Source: Symbiodinium natans
Taxonomy: Eukaryota > Sar > Dinophyceae > Suessiales > Symbiodiniaceae
Direction: 5' to 3'
Assembly (NCBI GenBank): GCA_905221605.1
Contig: CAJNDS010002536.1
Coordinates: 250,001-314,000 of the forward strand
Length of the DNA: 64,000 bases
Part shown: piece by piece, positions 24,306 through 35,483 of the stretch
Numbering within the stretch: position 1 is the stretch's first letter
Layout of the letters: each line of letters begins with the position of its first letter
The notes under the pieces: generated by a model
Told to the model about the DNA's origin: nothing
The model's database searches: none
What the model saw: the letters and a program-made list of their open reading frames with translations, nothing else
Translations under genes and position numbers: made by a program

Positions 24306-27300
24306 AGAGAGAGAGAGAGAGGGAGAGTTACATCCTATCTTGAGGAGAATCTTGTCAATCGGATGCTGGCCAGGCGTCTAGAACGTCCTTCTTCCAGTCT
24401 GCACGGACGCCATCTGCCGAAGGCGTGCCCTGTGGGGGTTCCTCTGCGAACATCAACAGTTCGTGGCTACTGGCTGGAGCTCGGAAAACAGATTTCCGTG
24501 TTCAGGCTTCCTCTGAATTGGATGTCCTGTGCATGAACATCGAGAGTTGCTTTCAAGCACGATCATGTTCTACGAATTTTCTCCGAATAGGATGTTCCTG
24601 AGATCTTTACTTGTTTGGGGTGATTGAGAGCAATTGTCCATTGACCTCACTGTGAATCAGCAAGTCGAAGATTCCAGCTGCTTCTAGAAAACCCACGAAT
24701 TCCTACGAATCTGAATCGTAATGGCTTTCCTCGTAGAAGTAAAGCTTCTGTAAAAGCTTGAGGACTTCCCATGTTTGTTCATGCAAAATCACGGATGCTG
24801 GGCATGAATAATGTGAGCATTTTCACTGCATCTTCTCCAATTCCTATCAGGAAAACAAGTGGCCCGATGACTTCTGACACAAAGAACTGAACAAAACATG
24901 CTCTAACGACAAGCACAATGTCAGCAGCAAGCTCCTGAACCACCTCCGAAAATGACGGAAAAGGGTGTCACTTTGGACACAAGCAGAAAACGTCAATTTG
25001 GAACACCACGCAGGGAGAGCGGGGTAGGGATCAGTTTTCAATAAATGCATGTGCCGGGAAACTTCCCTGCAACCCTAAGCCTACAAACCTATGCTCCGGG
25101 CAAGGAACTGCTTAAGCCTCCGAACGTTCTTAAGATGCGATTCGAATCTTAATCGGACCCTGCAAAGCGGTCCTGCGAGATTTTTGCCACCACTTGCTTG
25201 CCATTGAGGACAAAGTCAATAAACTCTTCCATCTCGACCTTGCCATTCTGGTCCACGTCAGCCGCACAGAAGAGCTTCCTCAAGTTGGCTTTCGGTGCAG
25301 AAACTGGATGAAAAATGGGCGCAATCTCCTCCTCAACCCTCAACTACCTTTGCAGCCGCAAGTCTGCAGCTGGACCTCGGACAGCTTTGGACTCAAGGTA
25401 GTGAGCATCTTCTTCATCTCCTGCAGGGAGGTTTCATGTTGCCACTCCCATGCCCAATACTTAACCTGCGACTCGTGGTGCAGCCATGACAGGCCCAGCT
25501 ACGCTACGTGGACATGGCAGTCTGCAAACATCTCCCAAGGCCCAAGGCTGTGCGTGCTCCTACTTGTCCCAATCAACCTCCTCCGTTGCCGCACCACGCC
25601 ACATCATTGTTAAACATTGCCACAACAGCCCAAAAACTCAAACAAAATCAAACACCACAAGCACATAGCTTAAATGACAACCCCGAGCCCGTCCCTCCCT
25701 CCCCGCCACCAAAAACAGATCGCACTAGAGACTCCGGACAAGGAGGGCATGGCATTTTTCCCAAAAAACCTTTACAGTACACCGAGGACGCGAGAGAATG
25801 ATGCTGCCAGCAAGCATTCCACACCCTTTTGGCAGTCTAGAATCTAGAGGCTTTAAAACGAACACAGGAACGGGTGCCGTGCAAAGTTCATGTGATATAG
25901 ATGATCTAATCTTGAAAAAAATGCTTGGCAACGAGAGGATCTAATCCTGAAAAAAGGCTTGGCAATGAGAGGACCGAGCCGCTCATTGTCAGCTTTTAAC
26001 CGGGCCTCGAAGCTGAGCGTGCCATCTTTGTCCACGTCCAGCTCCTTGAACTGCTTCCTTGGGACCCGTGGCAAGCTATGCGAGGCAAATATCCTGGGCC
26101 AACCAGGAATGCCGAAGCCGTGGGAGCGGCCGGGGTGTATCTCTTCTTCCTCTTCTGATGGGCATGGGCGGTGCAAAGCTGTGCGTATGTTCGCTGCTGG
26201 CGGTGTCACGTATACACTCCACGTCTGAGCCGCACCACGAAACACAGACTGGTTAATTCTCGGCCTACACCCATCATCACCCAAGCTGCACACCCACACG
26301 TTGCTTGCCGTCACGTGGGTGACACGCTGACTCTTTGCAACTTCCGTAGCCACCTTCTGGTTTTCCGGCCGATTCAACACCAGGACATCGGGGATGGCTG
26401 GCTCGCAGGGCATTTTGCGGGAGATAGGGGGGCAAGCTGACGTTACCCCACAGTTGGAGGATGTGATGGCCCAAATTCGGAGAAGCTGAGTGCCGAGAAC
26501 TGAGGAAGCAGTGCGAGAAGCCAGGCATCTTCGAGCAGATCGGAAATTGCAAGGAGTGAAGGAAGTGCTCGTCTAGGAAATCCTGGCAGTGTGGCCGTGG
26601 TGCCTGCTGTGATTGAGGAACAGCTCATGGAGGGCAAGGCTCATGCATGTCTGCAAGGAAGGTGCAGGTCGCATTGTCGCCCAGCAACCTGGACAGTCTA
26701 GTCGTGAGGGAGGTGTTCGGTTGGTTGCACCACAAAATTCCACGTCTGCCGCCACCTCCACAACCTTCACCTGGAAAAACGTCGAACGGGCTGGACGCGC
26801 GGCGTCCTTGTCCGGTCCTTGCCGGTCCGTGTCCCGGTCCTAGCTAGGTCAGCGTGCTGGCCCTGCCTGGTCGGTAAGTGCGTTTGACTTTCGATGATAC
26901 GGTTTCCTTAGCGTTTAAAGAAGTGTGACCCCATGGCGCAGCTCTTTGCAGAAGTTGCCAATGAAGCCACCCAACTTGCGCTCTCATAAATCGTGCCCCC
27001 AAAATCCATTGCGACAATCCACTTCAAGATTCCTTCATGACACCATGAAGGAAGATTTTGAGGAATCCGCAGAACACAACGCGTTGGACTTGCTATGGGG
27101 GGTCCATTGCTGAATTAATTGAGGTCGCCGTGCCCATCCGAGAGTGGCATGAAGGGCCTTTTTACGTGAGTCCCAATGGAGACCACTTCCATATTGATAG
27201 AATGCGGATACACGCGCTTTCTGTGAAAGCTTGAGTTCGAGTGCTATGCTGGTGTGCCACGTATTCGCTGCCTATGCCATACTATCTCTAACTTCAAACA

Positions 27301-28890
27301 TGGATGGATGAGACAGATGGATCAACACATCAATGAAACATCATAAACAAATTCACAACATCCCAGACTTTGCTTTAAAACGATCGGCGTTTGACTCTTT
27401 TTCAAGTCAAGCTGCTTGATCTTTGCCACCTCGCTGTCGCTTGGCAATGCCTTTTTCGCAGCCAAGACTGACTCGACAGTGGGCCTGGCGGCGGTTGTGC
27501 GCTTGGCTCCATCCATATCTAGGTCCCAGCGTCTTGCACCCTCACGGCTAAAACTCCAAAGTTGGGGGGGGGGGGGGGGGGAGGGGGGGTGGGCCTGCAA
27601 CACTCCCAACCACCTACAAAGGTCAGCATGACAGTTGCAAAACTTGAGAGCCTATTATCTCTTTAGGATGTTCTCACTCCTGGTCAAACTCAGCCGTTCC
27701 ACAGCCATCTTCCCATGACATAGAACGCCCTTTTCGCTTGCATCGGCTCCCCCGACGACCCCCCCAGTCGACCCGTCCTGGACTGCATATCCCCATACAT
27801 GTCGACGAGGGGAAGGCCGAAGGTCCCACCTGCGCGGCTAAAGGGTGTGGGTTTAAAGCTTCAGGGTTTGTGGCTTCAATGGCTGGCTGAAGCATTCAGG
27901 GATTAAGGGATTGTGCGCTTGCGTTTTAGGGGATTGCTTGCAAAGATGCTGGCGTGGCCTTTGAACCACGAGCAGGCTCGAAGCTTCCGGGACATCTCAG
28001 CCTTCCCAGGGATACCGAGGTTCACGCAGCCACTGCCGGTACTCAACCAGTCATGGACGAACCTTATTGGCAGCCACTTCGATGCTGCTCCATCTGTATT
28101 TCAAGTCCTCCTTCTCGCAGTCCTCGAGAAGAAACTGGTAGGCTTGGGGTTGAGGGTTCGGATGGGTTCGGGGTACGAAGGTTTACCGAAAAAATGGGCC
28201 ACTCGAAAGAAGTCTGTGCTTCAGCACTTTTGTCAAGGCGGCCTTGCTGATCACGAATGCTTCAGCTTCAACCAAAGGGCAACCGCACTGCGTCATCCAG
28301 TCTTTCGAATTCTTGCTCGCTCCCTCCCTGACTCGTTTCCTCTCTCGCAGAACAAGACCCCGCACGCGTGATCGGAACGAATGATAGCACAGGTTCGTCG
28401 TGTAGCAGGCCAAAAACGGGAGGTCGGGATGCACTACACAGCGCGATCGACATCATCTCAACACTACAACACAATACCAACTGACATCCGGTCCTTCTTG
28501 AACTTGGTACAAAGGCCGCATGAATCGCGACCATAAATGACTAGCTCTGCCATGGGCCTCGACTTGGGACGGATTTGGAATCCTCATGTGACGTGCATCA
28601 GCATACCGGTGGACTCCACAAGGTTGCAAAGAGGAACAACTTGCAGGCAGTGTGATGCAAGTGTGATGCATGCGCACGTCCGGAAACAATTCTTCCCACC
28701 TGGGTGGCAGTCGGGCCTCTTGCCCACACCCTCCCCCCCCCCCGGCTACTTCTGCCACTGTGTCCGAGCCAGCGCAATGTAAGCTTCCTTGTGCAGCTTC
28801 GTATGCAAGGTTTCCAAAGCTGCCTTTGTTGAACATGACGAAAGCATGACTACACATGAGTTCAGCCAAGAGCACTAGCAATTGCAACAT
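20111..28890 (-). CDS. EF-hand/CAP-domain secreted protein, tandem copy B
   Basis: Most complete model: 28890-28788, 28301-28248, 28142-28063, 28001-27959, 27829-27778, 27484-27416, 26057-26006, 25420-25368, 25278-25173, 24441-24379, 24192-24131, 24021-23961, 23583-23537, 22984-22881, 22789-22659, 21556-21502, 21248-21223, 20984-20931, 20580-20530, 20393-20303 and 20148-20111. These total 1395 nt in phase, 464 residues. The N-terminus is a signal peptide (MLQLLVLLAELMCSHA), then an unrecognised region with DWMTQCGCPLVEAEAFVI and YQFLLEDCEKEDLKYRW. EF-hands are DVDKDGTLSFE|E and DVDQNGKVEMEE, both canonical. CAP motifs are AAHNDFRAEHG, GRHGQNIYW, GHFTQVVWK and VANYFPAGN. A Lys/Pro/Ala linker (EAPKPRAKAAPKPKAEAA) and the C-terminal region with MTPELLATLTDCPFPYK and TIKDGGCTSRMRGTWG follow. 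Donors: 14 or more GC/GA, two GT. The last exon (VAASKSHQLGFP) and the second exon's ends are least certain. Confidence 0.87.
21589..21822. repeat. Telomere-derived tandem array, 10-bp unit tagggtttag
   Basis: About 23 copies of tagggtttag and close variants in one orientation, giving TTTAGTAGGG instead of the TTTAGGG heptamer. It lies in the 1.1-kb intron of EF-hand/CAP gene B between exons 22659 and 21556. Confidence 0.9.
24271..24329. repeat. (GA)n microsatellite
   Basis: About 28 GA units with one gc interruption, in an intron of EF-hand/CAP gene B just downstream of exon 24441-24379 (minus-strand sense). Confidence 0.95.
27563..27590. repeat. Poly-G tract
   Basis: G run of about 26 with single a and t interruptions, in gene B just 5' of exon 27484-27416. 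Confidence 0.9.
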
Positions 28891-29289
28891 GTCAGGTGGT
28901 GTGGGTGATGTGAAGGACTACTCCAAACAAGCCATAGCCGTAGGACGGACGTGACACAACGACGCATCGGACATTTAAACAGCGGTGTATACATGCAACT
29001 CTTGCGATTTGTAGGATTCTGAACGTCGGTGTTTGTCTTACACGGAACCTACTCTGCATTCCGGAACTTGTCAAGTGAGATGCGCCCGAGCTGGGCCTGG
29101 CCGCCAGGGTATCCAGCACCTGGACAGCGGTCTTTCAGATGTTTGCTTCAGAGATAGTACAGAAACATCGAAGTCATTGGCATTGGTCTGCGCTGGTACG
29201 ATGCCGCTGGTTCTAGCATGCCAGCATGCGAGGTATGAATGGAATGTGTATTGGGAGACACCATGAAGGGAACGGGAAAGATGGGTAGT

Positions 29290-29450
29290 ATGAGCAGATT
29301 GGGAGGGAACCCACAGGTCGTCTGGAATCGGAAGCTTTTTTGGCGGGACGCTTAGCGACAGCAGCCTCCAATTCCCACAGCTGTATGCGATGGCAATGAT
29401 GCCTTCTCCGCCATCTTGGCCTTAGCAAAGATGGCAGCTAGGCGAGGAAG
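29290..29450 (-). CDS. Coding-like exons, unrecognised gene
   Basis: Two adjoining minus-strand segments in different frames look coding: LAAIFAKAKMAEKA (about 29450-29410) and, after an ACAG acceptor, LWELEAAVAKRPAKKASDSR (about 29380-29310). The Ala/Lys-rich helical content suggests a linker or coiled segment. Boundaries are not resolved and no family is recognised. Confidence 0.33.
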
Positions 29451-30245
29451 CTAAAGCAATACTCCCAGCGCCAAAAAGTTGCCCAAGATGGCACACCCAC
29501 AACGCGGACAAGCCAGGCCAGGTACAAGGGTTTCACGACTTGCACAAATCAGGAGAACCAACCTAACACCAGGCATTTTAAAACTCAGCCCACACCCTAT
29601 CCTTGACAAACAAGCCAAGAACGGAACGAGGGCAACAAAACAACCCAAGGTGCATAATCTGCAAGGCCCTACAATGCAAGCAGGTTTCCTTTATCTACCG
29701 GCGGCAGAGTCGTGGTTATGCGCAGGTGCGGTGGTAATTTGAGACTGCGTACTGCGATCGGGGAAAAGATTCAGGAGGGGGCTTGCAGTAGGAACTCACT
29801 TGTGGCCTTTTAGTTGGCATGCTCCCCCCTTATAAAACAGTCCTGAATAGGCATTATAGTAACAGTAGAGGGCACGAGAATCCCGGTTCAAGACTGCTAG
29901 TCTAATTAAGGGGGAACATCCCAACCTTTAGTAACAAAAATGATCTAACGCACGGCGTTGTGGCACTTCGCAACTACATTTAATCGGGACGAAAAAATCC
30001 AGAAGTCCAAACAGCAATAATCTTTCGGGTTCTGTGGCTTGACAATTTTGGAGGCAACTTGTATGTAAATCTTTATCTGTATATAACTGTGCATACATAT
30101 ATATGTATATGTATAGGATATGCATCTACATACTATTGTTGCCTGGGTTTCCCGAGCTTCCCTGTTTGCCTCCAAGTTGTTTTGACCGCATGAATCAGTT
30201 GTGGTGCGACATATGATGGTCCATGTCAGCATGTTTGTACGCTAG

Positions 30246-30420
30246 TTACATGATGGGAAAGTACCAGAGTTTCGAACGCATGTAGCTTGAGAGAGTCACG
30301 CCCGATTCCTGAAACGAACCCTCCACGATGTCTCCCAGTCGACAGCATTCCGCCTGACCTGACAGAAGTTCATCAAAGACTCCTCGAACCTGTGGCCCGC
30401 ACAGAGATTTGCCCGAGTGT
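30246..30420 (-). CDS. Probable C-terminal exon, unrecognised gene
   Basis: The minus-strand frame reads QVRGVFDELLSGQAECCRLG followed by ESGVTLSSYMRSKLWYFPIM and a stop at 30246. An overlapping frame (HRFEESLMNFCQVRRNAVDW) is also open but ends earlier. No partner exon was joined with confidence; the gene is not recognised. Confidence 0.38.
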
Positions 30421-31189
30421 GGAGTTTGCTGCTGAAAGAAGCCCCTGGCCATCCCCAAGGCCCAATGTTGAGGGGGGGGGTTGGGGGGGTGTTCTCATAG
30501 GCACACCCAGCTTCTTTTGGGCTCAGGATTTCTGATGGTTGCCTTTGATGATATAGCCCAATTCCAAAACTCTGCACCTGGCACCCGCCATCGCTGCCGC
30601 TCTACCAACCCAACAACTAACCTCATGTGCTTTAACTTTACGCACACACAAAAAGACACAAAACCCCAAGCAAATTATAAGCACATGCGTAAGACAAGCA
30701 CCTAAACAGTCTTACAACGAAAAAGCGCCAGCGACACCTCGGCTTGACGCACCTGCTCAGCTCTCAGCTCCTGCTTTCTCGAGTGACTTCGTGGGGTGTT
30801 CTTCGTTGGCTGGGGGTAGCGCTCCGCACAGGGCATAGGGACTTCAATGACTTCAAGGGAAGAGGAAGGGAAGAGGGGGTGGAGGTGAGGAGCTTCTGGG
30901 ATTTTGGCTGCGTTTCGGGGATGTTTCGTCCTTGGCCGCAGGCCTTTCTGCAGAGGGTTGCACTTCAGGATGACGGCTGCTGGAGGTTGGGGGGACGTTC
31001 AGTCCAAAAGACACGATGCCAAAACCCATCCCGACCTCGTGCAAATGTTGGGCATCTTCCTTGGCTGTGGTGCGAACCTGGCGCTAGAAGGGTTCTGGAA
31101 CTGGACTCGTCTTGTGCATTGGCCCTCTTGCAGCAGGATTCAAGCGAGATTGGCTTCAACGCAAAAACTGAAAACCATGAATGAGCCAC

Positions 31190-32095
31190 GACTGGCTCGA
31201 GCTTGATGGCGCGCCTGTGCGCACTGCTGGGCAGCCCTCTCGCGCGCTTCTCGCCGGCCTCAAGAGCAAACTTCAGACCCATGTCACGCACATCTCTGCA
31301 GGCACACAGCTAGGCTCTGTCCATTGTCCAATTGGCGGTTCCACAATATTTCACAAGTATTGGTGAAGCCTTGAAATCGACCGACGTCTCGAGTTGCACA
31401 GCTTTGGGAGATTTTTGCAACTGTTGGTATCAAGTGTAGACTGGGGCCCCGGGGACTGGAAGCTGTGCTTCCCCACATGGACAAAAACCCTGACAAGTCC
31501 CCAAACCAACACATACCCCAAAGAAAAGGACTAGAAAACATGAAGCAAATCCCGTGGTGAGCATCCTGCTCTGAAGATCCCTGAGGCATGCTGCAACATT
31601 ATGCCCCGAAGCGTGTGTTGGCCCTAAGCACCCAGGGCCACGGGCGTTCAAGCTGCGCCTGGAGGTTTGGCAGGGATGCACTGTGGAGCTCCAGCTCCTG
31701 CATCTCGCTTTGCGCGCTGCCCAGAAATTCATGAGGCTGCAGCACCTCCCCCACAAGACGAAACTAACCCAGCCTCGAGGCGCAGGTCGCCCTCAACAAC
31801 CCTCAGGCTCTTGTGCTGGTCGGCCTCAGGCCAGAAGAGTGACTTCTTATCTGCATGACTACGCGAGGTTTCAAGAAGCCTCAAGCCAAGAGACGCTCCA
31901 CAAATCTGGCGTTAAGTCGACAGGATACCACAAAGCTCAGATTTATCCGTCATGACAGACGGTGCGGCTTCTGCTTTCGGAAGGGGCACGTGCGCCACAA
32001 GGGTATTCGAAGCAGCTTTGTTCCCCACATGGCGTTCCTTTGGCCTCCCAGGTTCAGTGGAGCTGCGGATGGCCAGTGAAACCCCGTGAGCCATC
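31190..32095 (-). CDS. Cluster of coding-like exons, unrecognised gene
   Basis: Several minus-strand segments look coding: MAHGVSLAIRSSTEPGRPKE through VPLPKAEAAPSVMTDKSEL (about 32095-31930), DQHKSLRVVEGDLRLEAG (about 31830-31770), LGSAQSEMQELELHSASLPN ending at a TAA near 31602, and MGLKFALEAGEKRARG (about 31285-31200). They sit directly downstream of the gene ending at 32295 and may be its neighbour in the array. Splice joins were not solved and no domain is recognised. Confidence 0.35.
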
Positions 32096-32294
32096 CAAGG
32101 CGACTTTGGAATTCACGGCCGCCGCACCGTGACCAGCCGCATGACCTTGCTTTGGCTTCGGGCAAACCCACATGTTAGGGGGAACGCAGGTACCTTTTGC
32201 CTTGCTTCTTGTTCAGACTGTCGTGATGCTTCGTGGATGCTGCTCAGCAAAGCAAGCATCGATGTAGGCACAAGGAAGAAAGGATCGAGATGTC

Positions 32295-34593
32295 CTACTC
32301 AATTCCACGCCTAGTGTCCCCAAAAAACCATGCATCCCAAGACTGATGGGTTTTGAGTTCTCCGCTGGCCATGTGAACTTCAAAGAAGCCGACTATCATT
32401 GTAGACGATGATGGGGATCGGGCCCATTCCCGGTCGTACTCAAGGAAGTTGTCCCAATCCGGTTCCCAGGTCACAATCTCATCCTGGCTGGTGAGAGGGT
32501 GTGCGGCTCTGAGCAAATGAAGAGCCATCTGTGAGGTTGGGTTGAGATTTGCCCCATAAACAAATGGCACGGATGTGTCCAGCAGTCAGTCCATGAAAAA
32601 GCGAACTCCAACACCATATGGGCCCTTAGTTAGCTTCGGCAAGAACGGGCCAGAGGCACCCCATTTGTGCTGCCGCTGTTTCTGACATGCAATGGGGGAA
32701 GAGGGCTCCCAACCTCCTATGCCAAGGCCCTACCAGATAAGGAAAGCAACAAGCATCAACAAGCCAAGCAAACGGCGCAGCCACGGCAAGCTTGGAGTTC
32801 TTGGGTTTTTCAGTACTTTGCTACTATACTATGAAACTATACTCCTATTACTATATAACTAGATTATTGTATTACCTTAATATTCTATCTACAAGATCAT
32901 AAGGGAAACCAAGCTCCTCCTTGGCTTCCAAGCCCATGCTGTCGCAGTATTGCCTGTACGCAGCTCAAGGGTCGTGGAAACTTGTGGGGTTTCTTCCGTG
33001 CTCGGAGGTAGCTCCATGGGCCTTCAATGTGCAAGCAAGTGCTTCCAAACGCGCTTGCAAGATGGACTTTGCCACAGTGCCGACGCGGCAGATCAACCCG
33101 CCAGTCACATGATATCAAGTTTCATCAAACTGAGCTTGAAGTGTTCCCTTCAAAAGTTCAAGGGCTTGATGTCATCTTGAGTCCCAGACTTCACCTCACA
33201 ACTTTCAAAACACAACCTTGGAAATTCAGTTGCGGACAAGCTGCATGAACAGCTTTCGGTTTGGACGAGTGTAAGGGTCCATGAAGTAGGCCACCTCAAT
33301 GAGCGCTGCCACAGCTCCACAGATTGGTACGAAGGCATACACTAAAATGGTCATTCATGAACTTCTCGCTGGTTCTGCGAGTTTCGGTTTGGTCGTGGCA
33401 GTCTGCCTGGGTCGGACGTCTTGCCCCCGTGTCTCTGTGATGGCCTGTGTCACTCCGTCGGTGACGGTCTGCCCGAAGTGGGTCCATGTGTCTCTGCCGT
33501 CCAGTAGTTCTTCATTAATGAGGTGCCGTATGCTTCCTGAGTTCGGCATACTCTGTGTGTGTGTGGATCGCTTCATTAACTTCTGCTGTTTACATACCCT
33601 TGTTTCCTTGCTCCGTCACAAAACGGTCACGTCGTGGTGGGATTGACTGGTTCGTGTGAGTTGTTGCCGTTCCACTGGCGTCGCTTGCTGGCATCGGGTT
33701 CAGTCTCTCTAGCAGTAGCATGATTTTCCAATCAGCCTGAAGCCCTACATATTGAGCAAGTCCCATCAAGACCTGTCTGGCGAGCCTGAGTTGGAGTGCG
33801 CATGAGCAGGTTCAGCACCGAGACGATTTCTTCGATGCTGGCCTTATTTTGGGCTTCGGGCTCTCAAGTGGCTTCAAGTCAGAGGAGCCTTTCTGCCCCT
33901 CATGGAGGTTCGTACACCGCGTAACCACAGAACTTCCAAGGGTTAGCTCACTCACAGGCCGCTATGGCAAGGCCAACTTGCGGTGCTCATCACCCCAAAG
34001 CCCTAAAATCTGCCGCACCTTGTCCAGAGAGAACCCAGCAAGAACACCCCCTGAAACACCGCAATAAGATGTTCCAGACTACACTCTTCAGGCCTTCACC
34101 CCCAAAGCCCGAAAAAGAACACTCCACTCCCACGGCCTGGCTCAGCAGCACATCACAACCAACGAAGACGTCTGGCTGCACAAACTCCTGCAGTGCCTCC
34201 TGGTGTGTTTTGTGTTCTCTTTAGGGGCGGGGGCTCGGAGATTTATGGGATTTATACATATCTGTGCTGAACAGAGCTTGATGAGCTCCTGGCCAGATGC
34301 CAGCTTGCCAGGCAGTTCATTGTAGTCGCAGCGGAGTGTCGTGACCCAACGTGCCACATCGCAGCGCACGGCCGTCTCCTTACTGCATGGTCTGGTGCTT
34401 CATCAAGGTTCTCGAGACTCGCGCTCGCACGAGGGAAGGCAAAGCAATCGTCGAACCAATGACTCCGGGGGCTGCTACAGCATATTATCGCTCTACACGA
34501 CTGGCGAGTTGAAGTTGGAGACTCGAGAACACCGTCTGCATCTCCGGATTGCTCGAACGCATTTGAGCCCAGCTTGCTAAACTCTGCCCCCAT
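32295..34593 (-). CDS. Multi-exon gene of unknown function
   Basis: The start ATG is at 34593 (MGAEFSKLG; a Gly at position 2 could be myristoylated). The first exons join in phase 0 with non-GT donors: 34593-34537, 34378-34268 (VARWVTTLRCDYNELPGKL), 34199-34137 (EALQEFVQPDVFVGCDVLL), 34018-33974 (VRQILGLWGDEHRKL), 33842-33786 (ASIEEIVSVLNLLMRTPTQ) and 33736-33689 (ADWKIMLLLERLNPMP). Further coding segments: about 33540-33420 (HLINEELLDGRDTWTHFGQ), 33341-33223 (hydrophobic, FVPICGAVAALIEVAYFMD), about 33170-33110, 33105-32990 (GTVAKSILQARLEALACTLK), 32960-32885 (YCDSMGLEAKEELGFPYDL) and 32690-32295 (WEPDWDNFLEYDREW, ending RRGIE, TAG). An in-frame TGA lies at 32586-32588; it may be inside a GA-AG intron. 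Whether all belong to one gene is inferred. No known family is recognised. Confidence 0.6.
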
Positions 34594-34823
34594 TGCTACG
34601 TGAGTTTTTCTTTTCTACTTCAGGCCGGCGAGATCCTGTGGCGCCACAAGCTCCGTGCTACCCAAGAGTCCTCAGTGCTTTGGGCCTGAAGACTGGAACA
34701 GACTACAGCGACTTCAATGATTCAAGAAACCAAGGCAGAAGGCATGCGGGGAGCGCTGCGCCTGCCCCGGCTGTCCCGGAATGTACCATCCGATGAGCTG
34801 CTCAAGGCTGGTTTTTCCCAGTC

Positions 34824-35483
34824 TCAGTACAACCAACCCTTGACCTGCCGAGGCTGTGGCTGGACATCTGGAGTGGGTGCAGAAACCTGCTGCATGCCTC
34901 TCTTCTGCATGCCGAGCTCGTCAACCGGAAAGGCGACAGCCTTGGCTTCGAAGTCTGTGTACCCGTGACGGAGGCCTGCGTGATACGCATGCAAGCGATC
35001 GACCTGTGCTGCTCGCCCAGCCTCGCCAATTTTGTCCAACATGCTCGGAGTAACAGGCCGGACCTTTTCGGAGTCAGGCGCAGGCTGCAAAAGGCTCTGC
35101 AAATGGCGGTAACGCACCTCCAACCGCTCCTGGCTTTCGAGCACAGCCTGCAACCCTGCTACCTCTTCTTGCAGCAACTCCAAAGCGTGGTCTTTCAGCT
35201 GCAACAGCTTCTGCAGCTCCTCCACAGACAGCACCTCCAACTCCGGATTTGCCGCTTTCCAAGCGCGATGAGCCTTCGGGGACTTCGGGGACTTCGGAGA
35301 GCCGGCCGCAGAACGCGAGCGCTGGGAAGGACTTCTTCCGCTCCTTCCACTTCGCTGACTCTTTGGCGAACCCAGCAAGTAGTCGCTGGGCAGAGGCTCT
35401 TGCACTGGTGTGCCACTGTTGGGTGATGTTCCCCGTGCCGTGGTTGGGCGCATGTTGGCATCACGCCGGATTGACTCGGGCAT
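34824..35483 (-). CDS. Ser/Pro-rich coiled-coil protein, unknown function
   Basis: The longest plausible single-exon frame in the window: 219 residues from the ATG at 35483. The frame extends a few codons further upstream without an ATG, so an earlier exon is possible. Residues about 30-75 are rich in Ser-Pro, Arg and Lys (SPKSQRSGRSGRSPSQRSRS), like a phosphorylated linker. Residues about 80-140 form a leucine-rich coiled coil (SVEELQKLLQLKDHALELLQ). The end is QPRQVKGWLY followed by a stop, but CAG|GTC near the end could be a donor. It ends about 230 bp before the start of the gene at 34593, in the same direction. Not recognised as a known family. Confidence 0.6.
   Translation of the reverse strand: MPESIRRDANMRPTTARGTSPNSGTPVQEPLPSDYLLGSPKSQRSGRSGRSPSQRSRSAAGSPKSPKSPKAHRAWKAANPELEVLSVEELQKLLQLKDHALELLQEEVAGLQAVLESQERLEVRYRHLQSLLQPAPDSEKVRPVTPSMLDKIGEAGRAAQVDRLHAYHAGLRHGYTDFEAKAVAFPVDELGMQKRGMQQVSAPTPDVQPQPRQVKGWLY

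Noticed and set aside
24163-24536. Plus-strand frames with Glu/Arg runs
   Set aside because: Translation of the (GA)n microsatellite inside a gene B intron.
25853-26413. Minus-strand frame of 186 codons containing an EF-hand
   Set aside because: Only 26057-26006 is exon. The rest of the frame is intron read-through, as shown by the matching 52-nt exon in gene A.
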